A DNA stretch of 64,000 nt from Balanoglossus misakiensis (lineage: Eukaryota > Hemichordata): the NCBI GenBank assembly GCA_040954595.2, contig CM082583.2, positions 3,286,001-3,350,000 of the forward strand, written 5' to 3'. Below are positions 36,345 through 50,800 of this stretch, in pieces (the stretch's first letter is position 1; each line of letters begins with the position of its first letter). Made by a program: the position numbers and the translations under genes. A model generated the notes under the pieces. It made no database searches and was not told the origin of the DNA. It worked only from the letters and a program-made list of their open reading frames with translations.

Positions 36345-38846
36345 CTGTAATTTAGTGTAAAATATGTGATAATTACACAAATTGTAAACTTTCATACACT
36401 CTCCAAAACATATCTCCCTATTCAATGGATGATATTTTGGTAGGAAAAAGTTATAACAACAATTAACGCGGTCACTCACAAATATCTACATGTAGCTATA
36501 ATGGAGGTGGTTTGCATTGAACCATGTCATGTGCCTATGGTTGAACAAGAAACCGTAAATGGACCCTTTACAGTTGTCTAAATTGATCCTTGTTATTTTG
36601 TTACCGCCATGGCCTAGCCATTTTTAGTACGGCCATATGTACTTGCATGGCCGTCTGCGGAGTCCATCATAAGATTCGCTCCCGGGATTCGCTCCGCACG
36701 GCGGTCGTCCTGTACTAGCTTTGCAAGGTCAGAGATGTTTTGATCAGCCCCCCCCCCCCCCCCCCAGCTTGACACAGTTTTCAAAATTTGATAACACAGT
36801 TGTCATTTTAACTTTAGCGGATCGTAATTACTAATCGAAGAGTTGTGTATGGAAGAGTTACCCCCTTTATTTATTAATCAAATTAGGCTGCCATAAATGG
36901 TTTGTTTATGATATGCCGTCTTATAATATACACGCACCGGCAACTGCGTATGTACTACTGCGTATGTATGAATGCGCAGTTTTGTTATCATACATTGTCT
37001 GCGTACGCAGTCACCTACATTTGGCCGAAACTGCGACGTATAACTCATTTACACGTGGATTCAGAAGCAGAAAAAATATAAAAATAAATAACAATATCGT
37101 TAGAAAAATTTCGTATACTCACATTTTATGGCAGCGAGTGGCAGAACCCAGAAGATGACAATATGTTGGTCGCTTTCAGAAGACCACTAAATGCGTAGCG
37201 CCACCGAGATGAGGACGTGATCGGCAGACGAAATGCCAACCAATCCAACCACAGAGAATGTGTTACGTAGAAGAATCGACCCTACCATTATTCTACGGGG
37301 CTATTGGTGTAAAAAAAAAAAAATAGAGGGATAGGGAAGAAGGCATTTCGCCTTCCAAGGTCCACTTTCCTCTCCAAAATTTAATAGTACTGAAACCGTA
37401 GTCGAGCTAAAGACCCGTGCGAACGGACTATGGGAAGAAGGAGATGTATGGAGTTTCGAACGGTCAAAAGAAGCTGAAATACATGTGCAATAAAAAGTAC
37501 ACAAACACCGTATTCAACTACTTTTCTCGCCTATATTTATTTCCAAATATATCCTTTAAAAATTCAAATGCCAAGTTATTGTTTTCAGAGTTGGAATGAC
37601 TATCTTTTCTTTATTCTGGATGAATGTGACAGTGCAGTGTACATGAACGATGCTTCTCGGATTGTCTCCGTGTCCCTCAACAAAACAGCTGCAGCACAGG
37701 TGCCAGCTTATAAATGCAATGACCCATGACGTCATGCTTCACTAATGTGGAGTGTAATAATTTTTCTGCATCCGATTCCTCCCTCAGCAGATACTGGATG
37801 GGCAATGGTGATACGGATTCCTTGATATCATAACAGAGACAGATGATGGCGATGTACTGCGAGGGAAAACCAGCAACGACGGAACCGGTTCACTTCTGTC
37901 ACATATTCCAAAAACTGCACCATGATGCTGATCCTGTTTCTCCAGTAGTGTATGCTTGAGCAATATGTGTATCCAGGAGATGAAAAGCTGGGAAATCGCA
38001 TCTACTTGCTTCACAATGACATGATGAGAGTAACACTTGTATTCGTGTAGAGTAAAGAGTTCTCCGTGTTCAGTTGTAAATGGAGGCACTGAACAGCGAT
38101 ATTTATGCGTCGAAAATATCTAGATTTGCTCCTTTTCCAGGTAAAAGTAACTGTCATCGTATTATTTGTACGTATCGCCACACGATAAAAATGTTAGCAG
38201 CCTGTCATGGATACGACTTTGAAGAGAAAATACTATGAAAATCGACTTGTATCCGGTAATGTAATTGTGATTCTACGTTCTCGAAGTATACCAAGCAATA
38301 GTTGGAGAAAGTTAAAGTAACTGTTAAAGTACGGCGAAGGTAAAGATTTGTGCATGGATGTTTCTGAATGGAGTCCATCAGACGAGTGTATTTCCAGCAA
38401 CGATCTGTTGCCAAGGACGACGCAATATTAGTCACGAATTTTCTTTTGTAACTGCCCCGAAAACTGATCAAATATGGGTAGTGAAATCATAGATCCAGTT
38501 TCAAGTGCAGCACAACCTTGCTTTGCCACTGTGGCAACTAGACGTATGATTACCTGGACTGGACAAGAATTGACATTGTGGCAGTTACCATGGAAACCAG
38601 TGATAACTAGAGCTACAGGTGTTAATTGTGGAAAACTTTTTTCATTGGCAATTTAGCCTGATGATGATATTAGGCTCATCAATATAGTGGGGAAAAAACG
38701 CTGTTCTCCAGTGCAGACTGCTTTTTTGGCTGTCACTTTATAAAAGGATAAAAACATATTACATTAGGATACACGAAAAGTGCTGCATATTTAAATGAAC
38801 ACTGATCTACAAATAAGAGATTGCTAATAAACTGTTCCAACTAGAA
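36345..38846. other. Divergent promoter region between the AdipoR and R7BP-like genes
   Basis: The AdipoR 5' UTR exon (minus strand, ending at 37123) and the R7BP first coding exon (38847, plus strand) face away from each other. A C-run lies near 36750-36765 and a CRE palindrome at 37727-37734. The R7BP first coding exon seems to follow acceptor CCAACTAG, so its 5' UTR exon should lie in 37.8-38.7 kb. The small open frames here have no family resemblance. Confidence 0.5.
37727..37734. promoter_or_regulatory. CRE-type palindrome TGACGTCA
   Basis: Full CREB/ATF consensus in the shared upstream region of two divergent genes, about 0.6 kb from the probable AdipoR 5' exon. Function inferred only from position. 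Confidence 0.4.
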
Positions 38847-41800
38847 ATGAACCCAAGGAATGGATCCAACAGTACACTGAATAGTTGTTGTCATGGAGAC
38901 CAGGATGGAAAATTACAAATTCAGTCTGTCAATCCAAGTGAAGATGAAACAGAAGAAATTGAACTTACTGGGAAAAGTGAATGTGCCAGGGTATGTATTG
39001 CAATAAAATACCATAGTAATAAAATGCAAATAGAATTTCAAATTTTTAAAACTATTTTTTATAATTAACATCAAATTTCTGATTTGTGATGAAATGGGCT
39101 GGGCATGGATCCAAGCGTGAATCATTTTGAAGAAAATTTTATTAGTCCAGCGAAAAAATACTGTACGACAGAATCGCAAAGTTTAGTGCTTCTGCTTTTT
39201 TCACATTTTGAAAGTTTATTTAGTTGGGTGTTTTTTTTAAATGTCACATTACATTTTCTTATTTCTGTCAATGATGGTGCCGGCTAGTCTCCCTTCAAAC
39301 TAAATTCTTGAACTTTCTAATAATCAAGTGAATAATGCTGCAAAAACTGTATTTTGTGTTTACTGAGGACAGTCCTAAATAATAATAGGGAATAATTTGT
39401 GGCATAGAATTGTTTGCAGTAAAAACAACATTTCTTTCCACTTCAGTTCCTTTGCCAAGAAAGAGGAGTATTTCCCCCGTGGCTTTACTTATAAATTGTG
39501 TCATGATGGACAATCATGGCAAAAATGTCACACTTGTTTTATCATAGTCTACCTTGTGATTTCTGGCTTCATGAAGCTGAAAATACAGTCTAGTGTCATG
39601 CATTGAACTTAAAATTGGACATGATAAAATCATGTTGAGAAATATGGGCAGGGTCTCCTTGAAGTCAATGCTAGATAAGAATGATGTCTCCTGTTTATTC
39701 AACTGCTGGATATTCAACTCGTCAAGTAGGCTGATATTACTGGCCCAGCCTTTACCAGGGTTTGATCATCAGAGGACAACATTCTATGATTGATTTCACT
39801 TCAAAGGAAATTGTTTTGTCATATTTATTTTCTACTGGTAATTTTTCACCGGATTTCTGTTAAATCCAGTTTAAAAATTCATTTTGTGATTGTAGTCAAA
39901 ATGATTTGGTCACAAGTAGTGTGCAGCTAAGGCTCATCTAATACACAAGCCATGGTTTGCTATAATTGTCTGGGCACTTTGGTTTGTCAGACTCTGAAGT
40001 AGTCACACTTCACTATGTGTGTTTGATCAATTATCTCATTATGACAAATTAAATTTTTTGCAACTGCTTGGAAAGTATATGTAGTATTTTGGAAGGCAAT
40101 CTTTCAATATATTTACCTATGACATCACTGATAAGAAAATAAGCTGAGCTTTGGATTGGCTGCTTTGATGAAAATTACTCTTAAAAAGATTATTGGTGGA
40201 AATAGCTATGTCCAAAATTGGCACATGCAGAATGGTTCAATCCACTTATGTAATTATGCATTAGAAGAGTTTTATTATTGTATAAATGTTGCCATGGAGA
40301 TAATATTCATCGTGGAATCAATGCAAGCTGTAAATGTAATGCCGTATAATTTCATCATTGGTATTGATGGAATAAAGGGTGACGCATTGACCATCCCCAT
40401 TATCGTAATGTTTATTGATGGCCAACAGCGAGAGGAAATCCGAAAAATTAAAGCCCATGAGCTGCCTCTTTTTGCATTATTTTCATGGTTTTACTTACAA
40501 ATAAGCCTGCTGATGGCTATACCAGATATATTCAACCTCTGATTGTGGCTTTATGATAATGTTTAAATGTGAACAAGTTAAACAATAAATTGATGGTTTA
40601 ACTTTATTCAGCCTATTGTTTCAAGAGCACATAAATATTGATGCGTTTTAAGGGAAAAAAACTTAATTTTATTTCTCAAGTGAATTCTCTTTCTAAAAGT
40701 TGATATCTCATGGACAAACGTCAATATTTAAATTTAATAAACTAGAAATTTGATGCGTTTTAAGAGAAAAAAACTTAATTTTATTTTTCAAGTGAATTCT
40801 CTTTCTAAAAGTTGATATCTCATGGACAAAAGCAAATATTTTTGTGTACTCTCACTCTTCATTGAAAGTGTTTGAACGATTAAAAAAGACAAAAATAAAA
40901 TAAGACGAATTTGTGTAACTTTTATTTTTTGTACAGTATATGACAGTTGGAGGTGAATCGACTAATCTAATTTCATTAAAAATACACCAAATAATATGCT
41001 AATTTGAATAGCATGTCATCATTTGTTTAATCCTTTCACCCCCAGTTCCATGTGTAGTGGTCCAGTCTTACCATGATTGATTTTTTTTTTAAGACAGTGA
41101 CTGCCTTTCAGATAGCTTGGCAGGGGGTGCAAGAAGTGTAGGATTCCTTGGCCTCACAAGATATACCTTAATACTGAAGATGACCTTATCACCACACAGG
41201 TAACCCTGAACTGGTAATAAGACTTGATTTGTTGTTGTGTTGGATTAACCTACAGGTTTAAAAAGTGAGGATTACCGTCGACATTTGTGGCTTAAAGAGA
41301 AATTAGCTGTAACTTTTACCTTATTTCCGGTATTTTTGTTTTGTGTATCAAGTGCAATTCTTGCCCTACACCAAACATCATGCTAATATACCCAGTATTC
41401 CGCTTGTCAACATATAGCCCCTGTATGTGTGTAACACGACCAATATTGTTGACAAATGAATTTTGGTGCGGACTTGAATTTGAATTTTGCACAATATCAA
41501 TGCTGACAATGCACATAAATGTTGTGTTGCTAAGCTGAATGCTTTTCATTTAATCATATATTTCATAAGTTTGATCAAGAACCTGCACTAGACAAACAAA
41601 ATAAAAACACTGAAATCATAATGAAAAGTTACAGCCAATGGACATTTTTTTTTTCGACTGACTTAATTTCCTCTATATATTTTGTATCGCCCACGTTGGT
41701 CAAACTGTGTCTATTCACTGTGTTAATGTTAATAATAGTGATTGAAGAATATTATTTTAAAGAAAATGTTTTTTTTTTTTATAAAAGGTTACAAATATAA

Positions 41801-44800
41801 AGGTCTAAAGCTTCTTTAAACTGATGTGTTCTCACAATGAGAAACTGTTAATTTATTGCTGATATTTAACTCTAGAAGTGAAGGCATTTAGCAGATAACT
41901 ATATCATTGATTCTAAAAGACTGTTATCAAATTTTTTATCAGTTTATAATTATATGAATGCAATTAGATACATGTACAATGTACTTGGTAGTGTGAATGA
42001 CAATACTCAATTTGCAAGCCTTTTCTGTGTCAGCACAGCATGTAGAGTATTGGATATAAAGGTGCAATCAATGAGAAAATAAATACCTTACTTGCTTTAA
42101 TGGACCATAACACCATTGAAAGGAGGATGTTATCCTGTGTTCTGAAAACCAGTATCAATATCATTAAAGGGACAAAGTCCCTCTTTTTTGAGCATTTTTT
42201 TCACGAATTTTATTTGATATAAAAAGCTGTACCTGTTGTTTGACTACGTGAAACATACTGAAATACTGGTGAACTGTATCCAATCTCTACTATGTTTGTA
42301 GACAGACAGGATTGAACATTCAGTGAACAATTTATGGTCTGTACCATTTATTCACTATTGAGCTTGTTGTTGCATGAGTACCGGTACACAACTATTGTGG
42401 TATGCATACTGTGCATCATGGACGTATGCATGTTAGAATCTTTACAAATTCAAAATGGTATTACCTTTTTGTTAAGGATATTACAGAGATATTTTATCAT
42501 TAATAATATGTTGAAAGTGGCAGCTCATGAGGCTTTATTGCAACCATGACAAATCTGGTAGTGCTACGTACTGTGTACACATGAGTAAATTTAGTTTTTG
42601 ACAATGTTTGATGAAACAAATCTGACAGAAAAAAAAAATCCAATTTCTATCAAATGTTTGCTCAATCACAGCAAAACCCAATTCATATTAAATGTCAATG
42701 AAAAAATAGATGAGAAAAACAGCTACTGCATGCATGGTTGATTATAGGCTTTGTGAAAATGGACAGCCCTGACACATTACAAATAGCAACCTTTGTATCT
42801 ATACAATTCATTTTTCCAGCTGTTGTGCTGTAAAGATATTTCATGATAGATTTCATAATTTAGGTGTTTTTTTTCTCTCCCACTTGCCAATCACTGAGAG
42901 TGTGAGTGAAAAGCATTCACCTCAGCTTTAATGCAAGAACATTGTCCTTGAGAAATTAATATTCTGTGCACATTCAGATTTGATAGACAGTTACACAGAG
43001 AAGAGATAGGTACAAATAATGGAGAGAAGATGGGGTGAAGCTACTTATGGGGCAGAATTATGCAAAAATGAATATATTAAACTAAAGAATTGTATAGCAG
43101 TCTTTTAACCCCTTGTGGTGAGCATATTTTATGGATGGTGTTCTCTACAAATTGTTGGACACATTATTCATGATATCGATAAGAGATATATTCTAGGAAA
43201 ATATTCAGTCCTTTTCTCGCCATCATGTTTGGCAATTGTGTAGTCATGGTAACATTGCAACTGAACTCCAGGTTACAAGTGTGGCTATCTCTATCTTACG
43301 AATGTTGTTGGATGTGTATGAAATATTAATGTTGACAATGTAGTGTTATTATGGGAATATTCTTGTCCAGAATGAATATTTCATAGAAGCTGTACCTTTG
43401 TAAAGTCAGGCCACAGTTAAAGATATTAAAATACATAAGAAATTGTAAGCACACTGCTGTGTTTATTCCATATGATAACAATTGATGAAATCATTCAATT
43501 TATGAATCAAAGCTAATGAGAGAAATAATTTTTTATGATGTGGGGTTGGATGTATTTATTGACACTGGCAATAACAATAACATCTTTCAACCAACCAACC
43601 AGCTGTCAAGGCAGGCAGTCAGTCAATGAATGAATCTCTCAATCAATCAATGAATTAATCAATTAATCAATTACACATGTTGCTAAATCTTATGTCTGAT
43701 CAAAGTCGTACATTTATGTAAATGTACATGTACTATCATATGTGTTAGCCTTAAGGGTTGTGACATTTCAGAAAATGCCTTCAAGTCGGTCTTTGCTTGA
43801 AGAAATTAGTATATCTTACCAGTGATATATTCTCAAATATAAGGTGTATTTTTATTAGATCAGCATTTCAATAATTACACCATATCTTTAATTAGAGTTT
43901 ATAAAGGTTCTTATAACATGTGGTTCTATGTGAAAGGTACTGGAAAGGTGTTCAGTATAGACATCTGTCTGGATTAGACAGGGTTCGGATTTTCCAGTAT
44001 GCCGATTGCTGGGGATGACACTCCAGAAGACTGATCAGTGCACACAAATTATTGGTGATATCTCAAAAAACCATGCATCTGATTTTAATTTAAAAGTGTT
44101 TTTACATTATTTTTGTACTAATTAAAGGTATACGGTCACCGGTGGAAAATTAGCTATAGTTACCATAGCAAATTGAGATCTAGCCAATCACAGATTTTCA
44201 GTGGGTGGCACACGCGAAAAAAAGAGCGCCATCATATGTTCTTTAGAACGCTCAAAAACGCCATTTCAGCCATATATGCGCGTATGTAAATTGGGGGTGA
44301 CTGTATACCTTTAACTTCATTTCCGCAACTCTATTGAAGGCAGAATGCACCTCGAAAATCAAAGACTTAAGCCTTTCCTCATATTTTGCTGAAGACAACT
44401 TATTTTCTCTTAAAATTGAGCATACAATTAGGGGTCACTGTATAAAATGGGAATAAAATTATCTCAAATTTAAATTGCTGCCAATTTATCTTTGTATTAA
44501 CTCTTCTATGGAGAAAATTTAAAGTAGTGATTTGTATGAAAGCATGATGGTGAACACCCACGTTACTTTTAAGTTTTCAAAAGGACTTCTCACACACTTT
44601 CATATGACAAAGAATTGAACGGTTTGGAAGACTATCACTTTTCTGAAATTCTATCCCCTAATCTTGTACGATCTTAACATTTTTCGGCATTTGAATATTA
44701 TGATTAGATCAGCATTTCAATAGTTACACCATATCTTTAATTAAAGTTTATAAAGGTTCTTTTAATATGTGGTTCTATGTGTAAGGTACTGTTATGCTCT

Positions 44801-47800
44801 AACAAGTTCAACTCAATACTGTCACAAACACATACTACCAATTTCATGTCATAAATTAAGTTCTTGTTTTCAAAATGCCTAGTTCATATAAATACACTGA
44901 CTTGTATCTAAGCAATTGCAAAATGCGGTACAGACTGTATGAGTGTGAAAACCAAGGTAATAAGACAAGGTAATAAGATAATAAAATAAAAAAGACATGC
45001 TGATTTTTTCTGATATTCTGTACAAGAAAAAAATACTTTCAATTATTCAAGGTGACAACGTACTTAATAAAAAAAAGATAGAAATGCAGATCATGACGTA
45101 CTGTAAAATAGGTAATTTTCGCGACAGGAAATTTTTGCGATATCAAAACAGGCAACAGTTACGCAAGGATTAATTTTCGTGTTCTCGTATTTCACTGCAT
45201 TGTTATCTTTGAAAAACATTTTTACGCGACTTTTTATTTTTGCGTATTTCGCAAAAATTTATTGCTCGCGAGAAAACACCCGTTTTACAGTATTTAGGAT
45301 TTTCACAACAGCAGAGCTGCAAATTTAAGCTTGTTCCGAAAATTAATTTATACAAAATAGGCTTAAAAATATGTATACATATATATCATCATGCAGGTTT
45401 GAAAACTTCCATGACTGTGGGTTCTGGCTATTGATTTAGAGGCAGTGAGAATTACCAAAAGGCTATAAAAAAATCGATATGAATTTCAACAAATGCACTT
45501 GCAACTCTCATTACATGTCATAGCATTGATTTGAAGAGGGAAAGCATGGAAGACTTTTGCAGTTGAGTGAAGAGCTCTTTGTAATTGTATCAACTGATTT
45601 TTCAAAGCAGTGCTCTGGTGAAATCATGCAGCCTGCAACTTCCAACTCCTCCACTTTCATCCATGTCCCTCACCTGATCAGACATTAATGGCTGTAAGTA
45701 ATCATTCCCATGATGCTGGGCATTCTCTGCCCAGAATTTCTGTACAGTTTCAGGGTTTTTGAGATGAGAATTTGAGATGAGAATTTCTGTGCAGTTTCAG
45801 GGTTTTTGAGATGAGAATTTGGAGTTGAGTAGAAAACATAGCATCAAGGACACTGGGGTCCCATTTGAGGATTACACAGAAATAGGTGTACACCAGAATA
45901 AAAATCGCACGTGACATGGGCAAGCAGATATGATCTTACCATATAGAAATATGGAAATGTAAAACAATTAACAAGGAACATGCCCAATAAACTGTCATGG
46001 CAATCTTACAAGCGGAAAAATTAATTTTTGACCAAAATTTGTCTGTACAAACACAAGCAACTTCTTTCATTCAGCCCTGGGACAATGTTTTTTTTCATTT
46101 ATAATTGCCAGAAAAGCATACAGTGTGTAATTTCACAATACAAATGGGGCTAGTTTATGACTATTATAAATTATTTCTGGTTTTCAACCAATCACCTTCA
46201 TTGTTCTCATCAGACAGTCACTGTCCTTTTATGGTACCGGGTACATTTGATATCAGCAAACAATACTGAATTTTTTGCTGAATGATTCATTCACTGTTAT
46301 TCATAAATGTGTTTGACCAATGTCTAATGATCATCAGCCATATATCAGTCAATATCAACTGAGCACTGTGTGACAGACAATCATTGTTCTTGCTTACAGT
46401 ACTAATTGTTATTAATTTACAGCTGGTGAATGAATTCAACTGTGCAACTGCATACTATCGAAATTTGGTCATAGCTCTTGGAGGCTCCAATGACTCAGAG
46501 TGCCTACGTGATGAAATCAAGAAAGTTCGGAGGAAAGCACATGATCTTGCCAAACATAATAAATATAAATTGATGCCACATCTCAGGAAGTGAGTATGAT
46601 TTAACGTCTCTTTCACTTTTTACTAAGATTTATTCATGCATTGTACTGTATACTGTAAAACGGGTTATTCTTGCGACATAATTCATAATGTGTGACCAAC
46701 AAAAAATCAGTGAAATAAGAATGTACAAATTCACAAAAGCATTCCCATTGAAAAAGTCTTAAATTAACAAATTACATATTACTCGTGTTCTATATCACAT
46801 ATGTAAAAAAGTCCAATGAAAATACATGTATTGAAAAAATTGATTTTAATTTCATATTGAAATTGACAGTTTCAGATATAAATATAATCTGATTACCATA
46901 ACAACAAGAGAGTAACCAATAGCATCTGGTGATTGTTTATCAAGTGCTGTTGTGATTGACAGTTTTCAAGATCTATCACCATGGCAAACACTCTTCTAAC
47001 GTAATGCATGTGTGATATGCATATTGGGTTGAGAAGTTCAGCTGTAAGTCTTAACCACATCAGGCATTGCTATAAATTTGACCATTCAGGCCTATCAAAG
47101 TAATAATGCAAGTGTGATTTAATACTCTGTCATTAACATGGTAGATTTGTGTCACTCTAATTCATGTACTACCCTGCTGTGTTGCCCTTTTGACAGAAAA
47201 CAGGCTGTCTGATGTTGAGAGAATATGTCAGAGACACTCATGCAGAAATCCTCCATTGTGTTCAATGTACAAGATTTAAAATTGCATACTTTTTATTCTT
47301 CATACTACCGGGTATACTAGTCAACATGTTTATGAAACAGTCTGAGACCAGCTGGTTATAATATAGTAATTAGGATATTGCTTAATGATGTACATGCACT
47401 TATACGAGCGCATTGAATTTAATTGTCTCTTTCCATAGGATTACATTGAGAATTGCTAGAAACCCCACTTCTGCTATTGTCGTTTTCATGAAGTTTTACA
47501 CATAGCTAAGCCAAATAAAATTAATTTCAGAACTCGAGTAATTTTGAGATAAACTTTGTTGAATGTGTTTACCCATAGAAAAAATATTTTGGTGAAATAA
47601 TGCTGACTCAGCAGCTTTTTAGCTTCGCTTTCAGTGATCCAGCACGACCAGAGTTACCATGTGTAAAACATACAATTAGTAAAATGTACAGTAGATTCAG
47701 TGGTTGAAGTGTACACAACTGCTCCAGGATAGGATACGAGAAGATTAATTACAACATGGAAATATTAATATAATGGGTAATTGGTTAAATAAGATTTTAT

Positions 47801-50800
47801 TGCTTTCTTCTTTTGCAGTAATTTTTCAATGAAGGCTGACAGGACAGAATATGAAAGGTTGTGGAATGCCTTTACTGCCTGTTTTGAAGTTTTTGAAAAC
47901 CAGATGAGGAAATCGCTGGAATTAGAAAGAACTTTCCCAATTCATGCAGGTAGGAGATTGGTGTTAATTTTGTTGTAGATGAGATTTTATCTGAATTGTT
48001 CTGCAGTAATACTAAAAAAGACATTTGTGTATATCAAATTATTGTTTTCAAACTTTATCATGAAAAAATGATGCCATATGACAACGTTGATATAACACAG
48101 TGATGAATATACATGTATATGTATGCTCAAATACTGTACATTCGTATAGGAAATATTGATTGACCAGCAGCAACAGGCAACAGTGTACATATGTTTCCTA
48201 GTTGTCGGTCACACTGCATTCAGTTATATTGATTGACCAAACAAACTACCTAGACTGGTCAGTCAATTCATAATGTGTACTTTCAGGCTTTTACATCTAT
48301 TTTGAAATTAGTAATTTTAAAACTAGCAGTATCCTGAAGTATGCATATTGTAACGTTTCTCAGCACAAAAGTTCACTACATTGGCAAATTATTATCTTTC
48401 AAAATATATATGAAGCTGTCAATGTTTCCATGGAAATTATTTGAGCAAGGAATTATTCAAAGGTGATGCATTACTCCATGTGAATCAAGACAAACCTTTA
48501 TACATGTATCGTACTCCAAAGTAATCATGATCTTTTTTGGAGTGGCTGTTGCTTGTATGTCAGGCAAGTGATTTTTCAACCAAGACATTAGTCTCATAAT
48601 CTTCTCAGAGAATTCGCTTTTTAGATATACTGCAAATTTAACCTTTTCGTTGGTCTTAATTAACAAATATAATTCCACAACTAAAAATGATGAAATGATT
48701 GATATGGGGGATTGTGAGAAATTCATTTATTTGAGCTGAGGCCTAATCAATTCAAAGATACATGCAATAGTAGGCTAGAAATGTTGTGTAAAGGACAAAA
48801 GTCAAAGCAATTTGTTTCCTGGGAGTGATATACCTTGAAATCCTGAGAATAAATGAAGCTATCCATTTCTATTGATACATGATACACCTGGTATTAAATG
48901 TCACAGCTGATTTTGAAAGAAGCCTTGTACATTTGTATTCTGAACATGTACTTTGATATCCATTATTCAACATTCCCTACATAATAAATTTTACACAAAT
49001 GAAAAGCTGTGGCACACAGTGTATAGGCCAACAAATGATTTAAGATTCAAAGATTAAAAAGTAAACAAACAATCAGGAAAACGTTTTTAAAATACCAATA
49101 AAATTATGAAACTACTGCGGCTCGGGCATCATCATTCAATATTATGGTCAGAGACAATTTTATGCCCAAGCATCATGAGTTATTAATTTTATTACATGGA
49201 ACATTATATACATACAGCATTAGGGTAGCGTCCAGGGTTGTTGCATGCAGTGAAGTTCTCAATCTCCGGATAATTTTATCTCAGATAATTTTGATATTGC
49301 GCTGTTGGTTGCTGAAGTCTGATGTTTACTATCCATTTGCAGTAAAATATAGTCTAACAGAACAGGTTAATTCGGCTTGTTGCTCTTCGAAGCCATACCT
49401 GTGGGAGATTGTGAACATGTCAAGACGGCAATTTTACATGTGCAGGAAAGATGCACAGAACCTAAAAACTGTCCCCAGGGGACCATTATCCCCTCACTGC
49501 GTGCCATATCTACTCCAAGTAGCCCTCAAAGTGTATAGCAATATGGTAACATACTTTAGCTCACACATTTTCAATTATTACACTTATTTATGCTCCAATG
49601 ATTCAATTTTCAAACTGTGGCAATTTACGCAGCAGTGATGTATTGATAAAACAGCAAGTCATTTATTGGCTTTAGTGCCGGTGGTATTAAATCTTGAATA
49701 TTGATGTTTTCAGGACCACATGTATTTATTAACACTGGAATAGTGGAACCGCTGCCTATTGAGAATAGTCCTATGAGTGTAGAACATCTGGATGTGCCAA
49801 GTATTGACAAAAGAGTGTTGGAAAGAGAAGAACTGAAATTACTTGAAAGGTAAGTCAGTTTATTTATACTTAATACTGCAGTACAATGTTGTGATTAAAA
49901 TAGTGATATACCATAGACAAACATCTGTGGTAGAATTTCTGATGATAGATTTGATCAGTTGTCATGCAGTGTTACCATAGAAATAGTGCTCTCCTACAAT
50001 AAAAATACGTATATGACACCTCGAATCACGTTGAATGATCGTGATAGATTGGTATCAGATTGGTAACAGAGCAAAATGTTTGTACCTTTTTTCCTAAATC
50101 CTAAATATCAAAAGATATCAAAAGATATCTGTGATGTGCTGATGAAAAGACGACAAATGATTGAACTCACTTATTCTCTGGATTGATATTTGCTTATCAG
50201 CATTCACAGAATCATTCATCGTACCTTCAGAAAATACATCAAACTTTGGTAGAGACAGCTTGCTAATACGGTAATATAGAGAGACTAATAAAATAGTGAC
50301 ATTCATTTTTATCACTCTGTGATTATCAGTTGAAAGGTTTTGTAACTGTATTTATCTTGAAAATAGTGAGAAAGATTAGAAAATAACTGGATGAAAAAGT
50401 TTAAGTCTTTTCCAAGAGAATGAACAGAATAATCAGGTGTGATGTGACATTAATATGTCAATTCCAGCCAAACTGTCTTTGTCATATGCAACACTGGAAA
50501 CAATTTGTTGCCACGCACAGTAAATTGAATAGTACGTTTAGTGAACTATATTTCCAATAGCGCTTCCTCTCTTGTTATTGTAGGTAGTTGTTGCTATGGA
50601 GAATTTGAAAATTGGTACAGATGCAAAGTTTTGCTGATTTTCTTTCGATACGAAAAGAACGTAAGACCATTTGCATATTGGTCAGATTAGTTGTAAGTGT
50701 TGTTGGCCATTAATGTCATAATGTCAGGAGTATGTAGCTTGAATGTAAGACATTTCAGCTCCTCCAAATGTAATATTCATGAAACCTAAAAACCCCAAGA

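Larger units (their letters stand above)
38991..46422. other. R7BP-like intron 1 (7.4 kb)
   Basis: No additional gene. Contains the tandem duplication, dispersed repeats and MITEs listed separately. A 128-codon open frame at 40156-40542 has no recognisable family and a TTG rather than ATG start. Confidence 0.6.

Noticed and set aside
40156-40542. 128-codon open frame in R7BP-like intron 1
   Set aside because: Starts at TTG, no family resemblance, and frames of this length are expected a few times by chance in 64 kb.
49144-49638. 164-codon plus-strand open frame in R7BP-like intron 3
   Set aside because: Longer than expected in AT-rich DNA, but no domain, signal or splice partner could be named and it overlaps repeat-like motifs. 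Kept as a note only.
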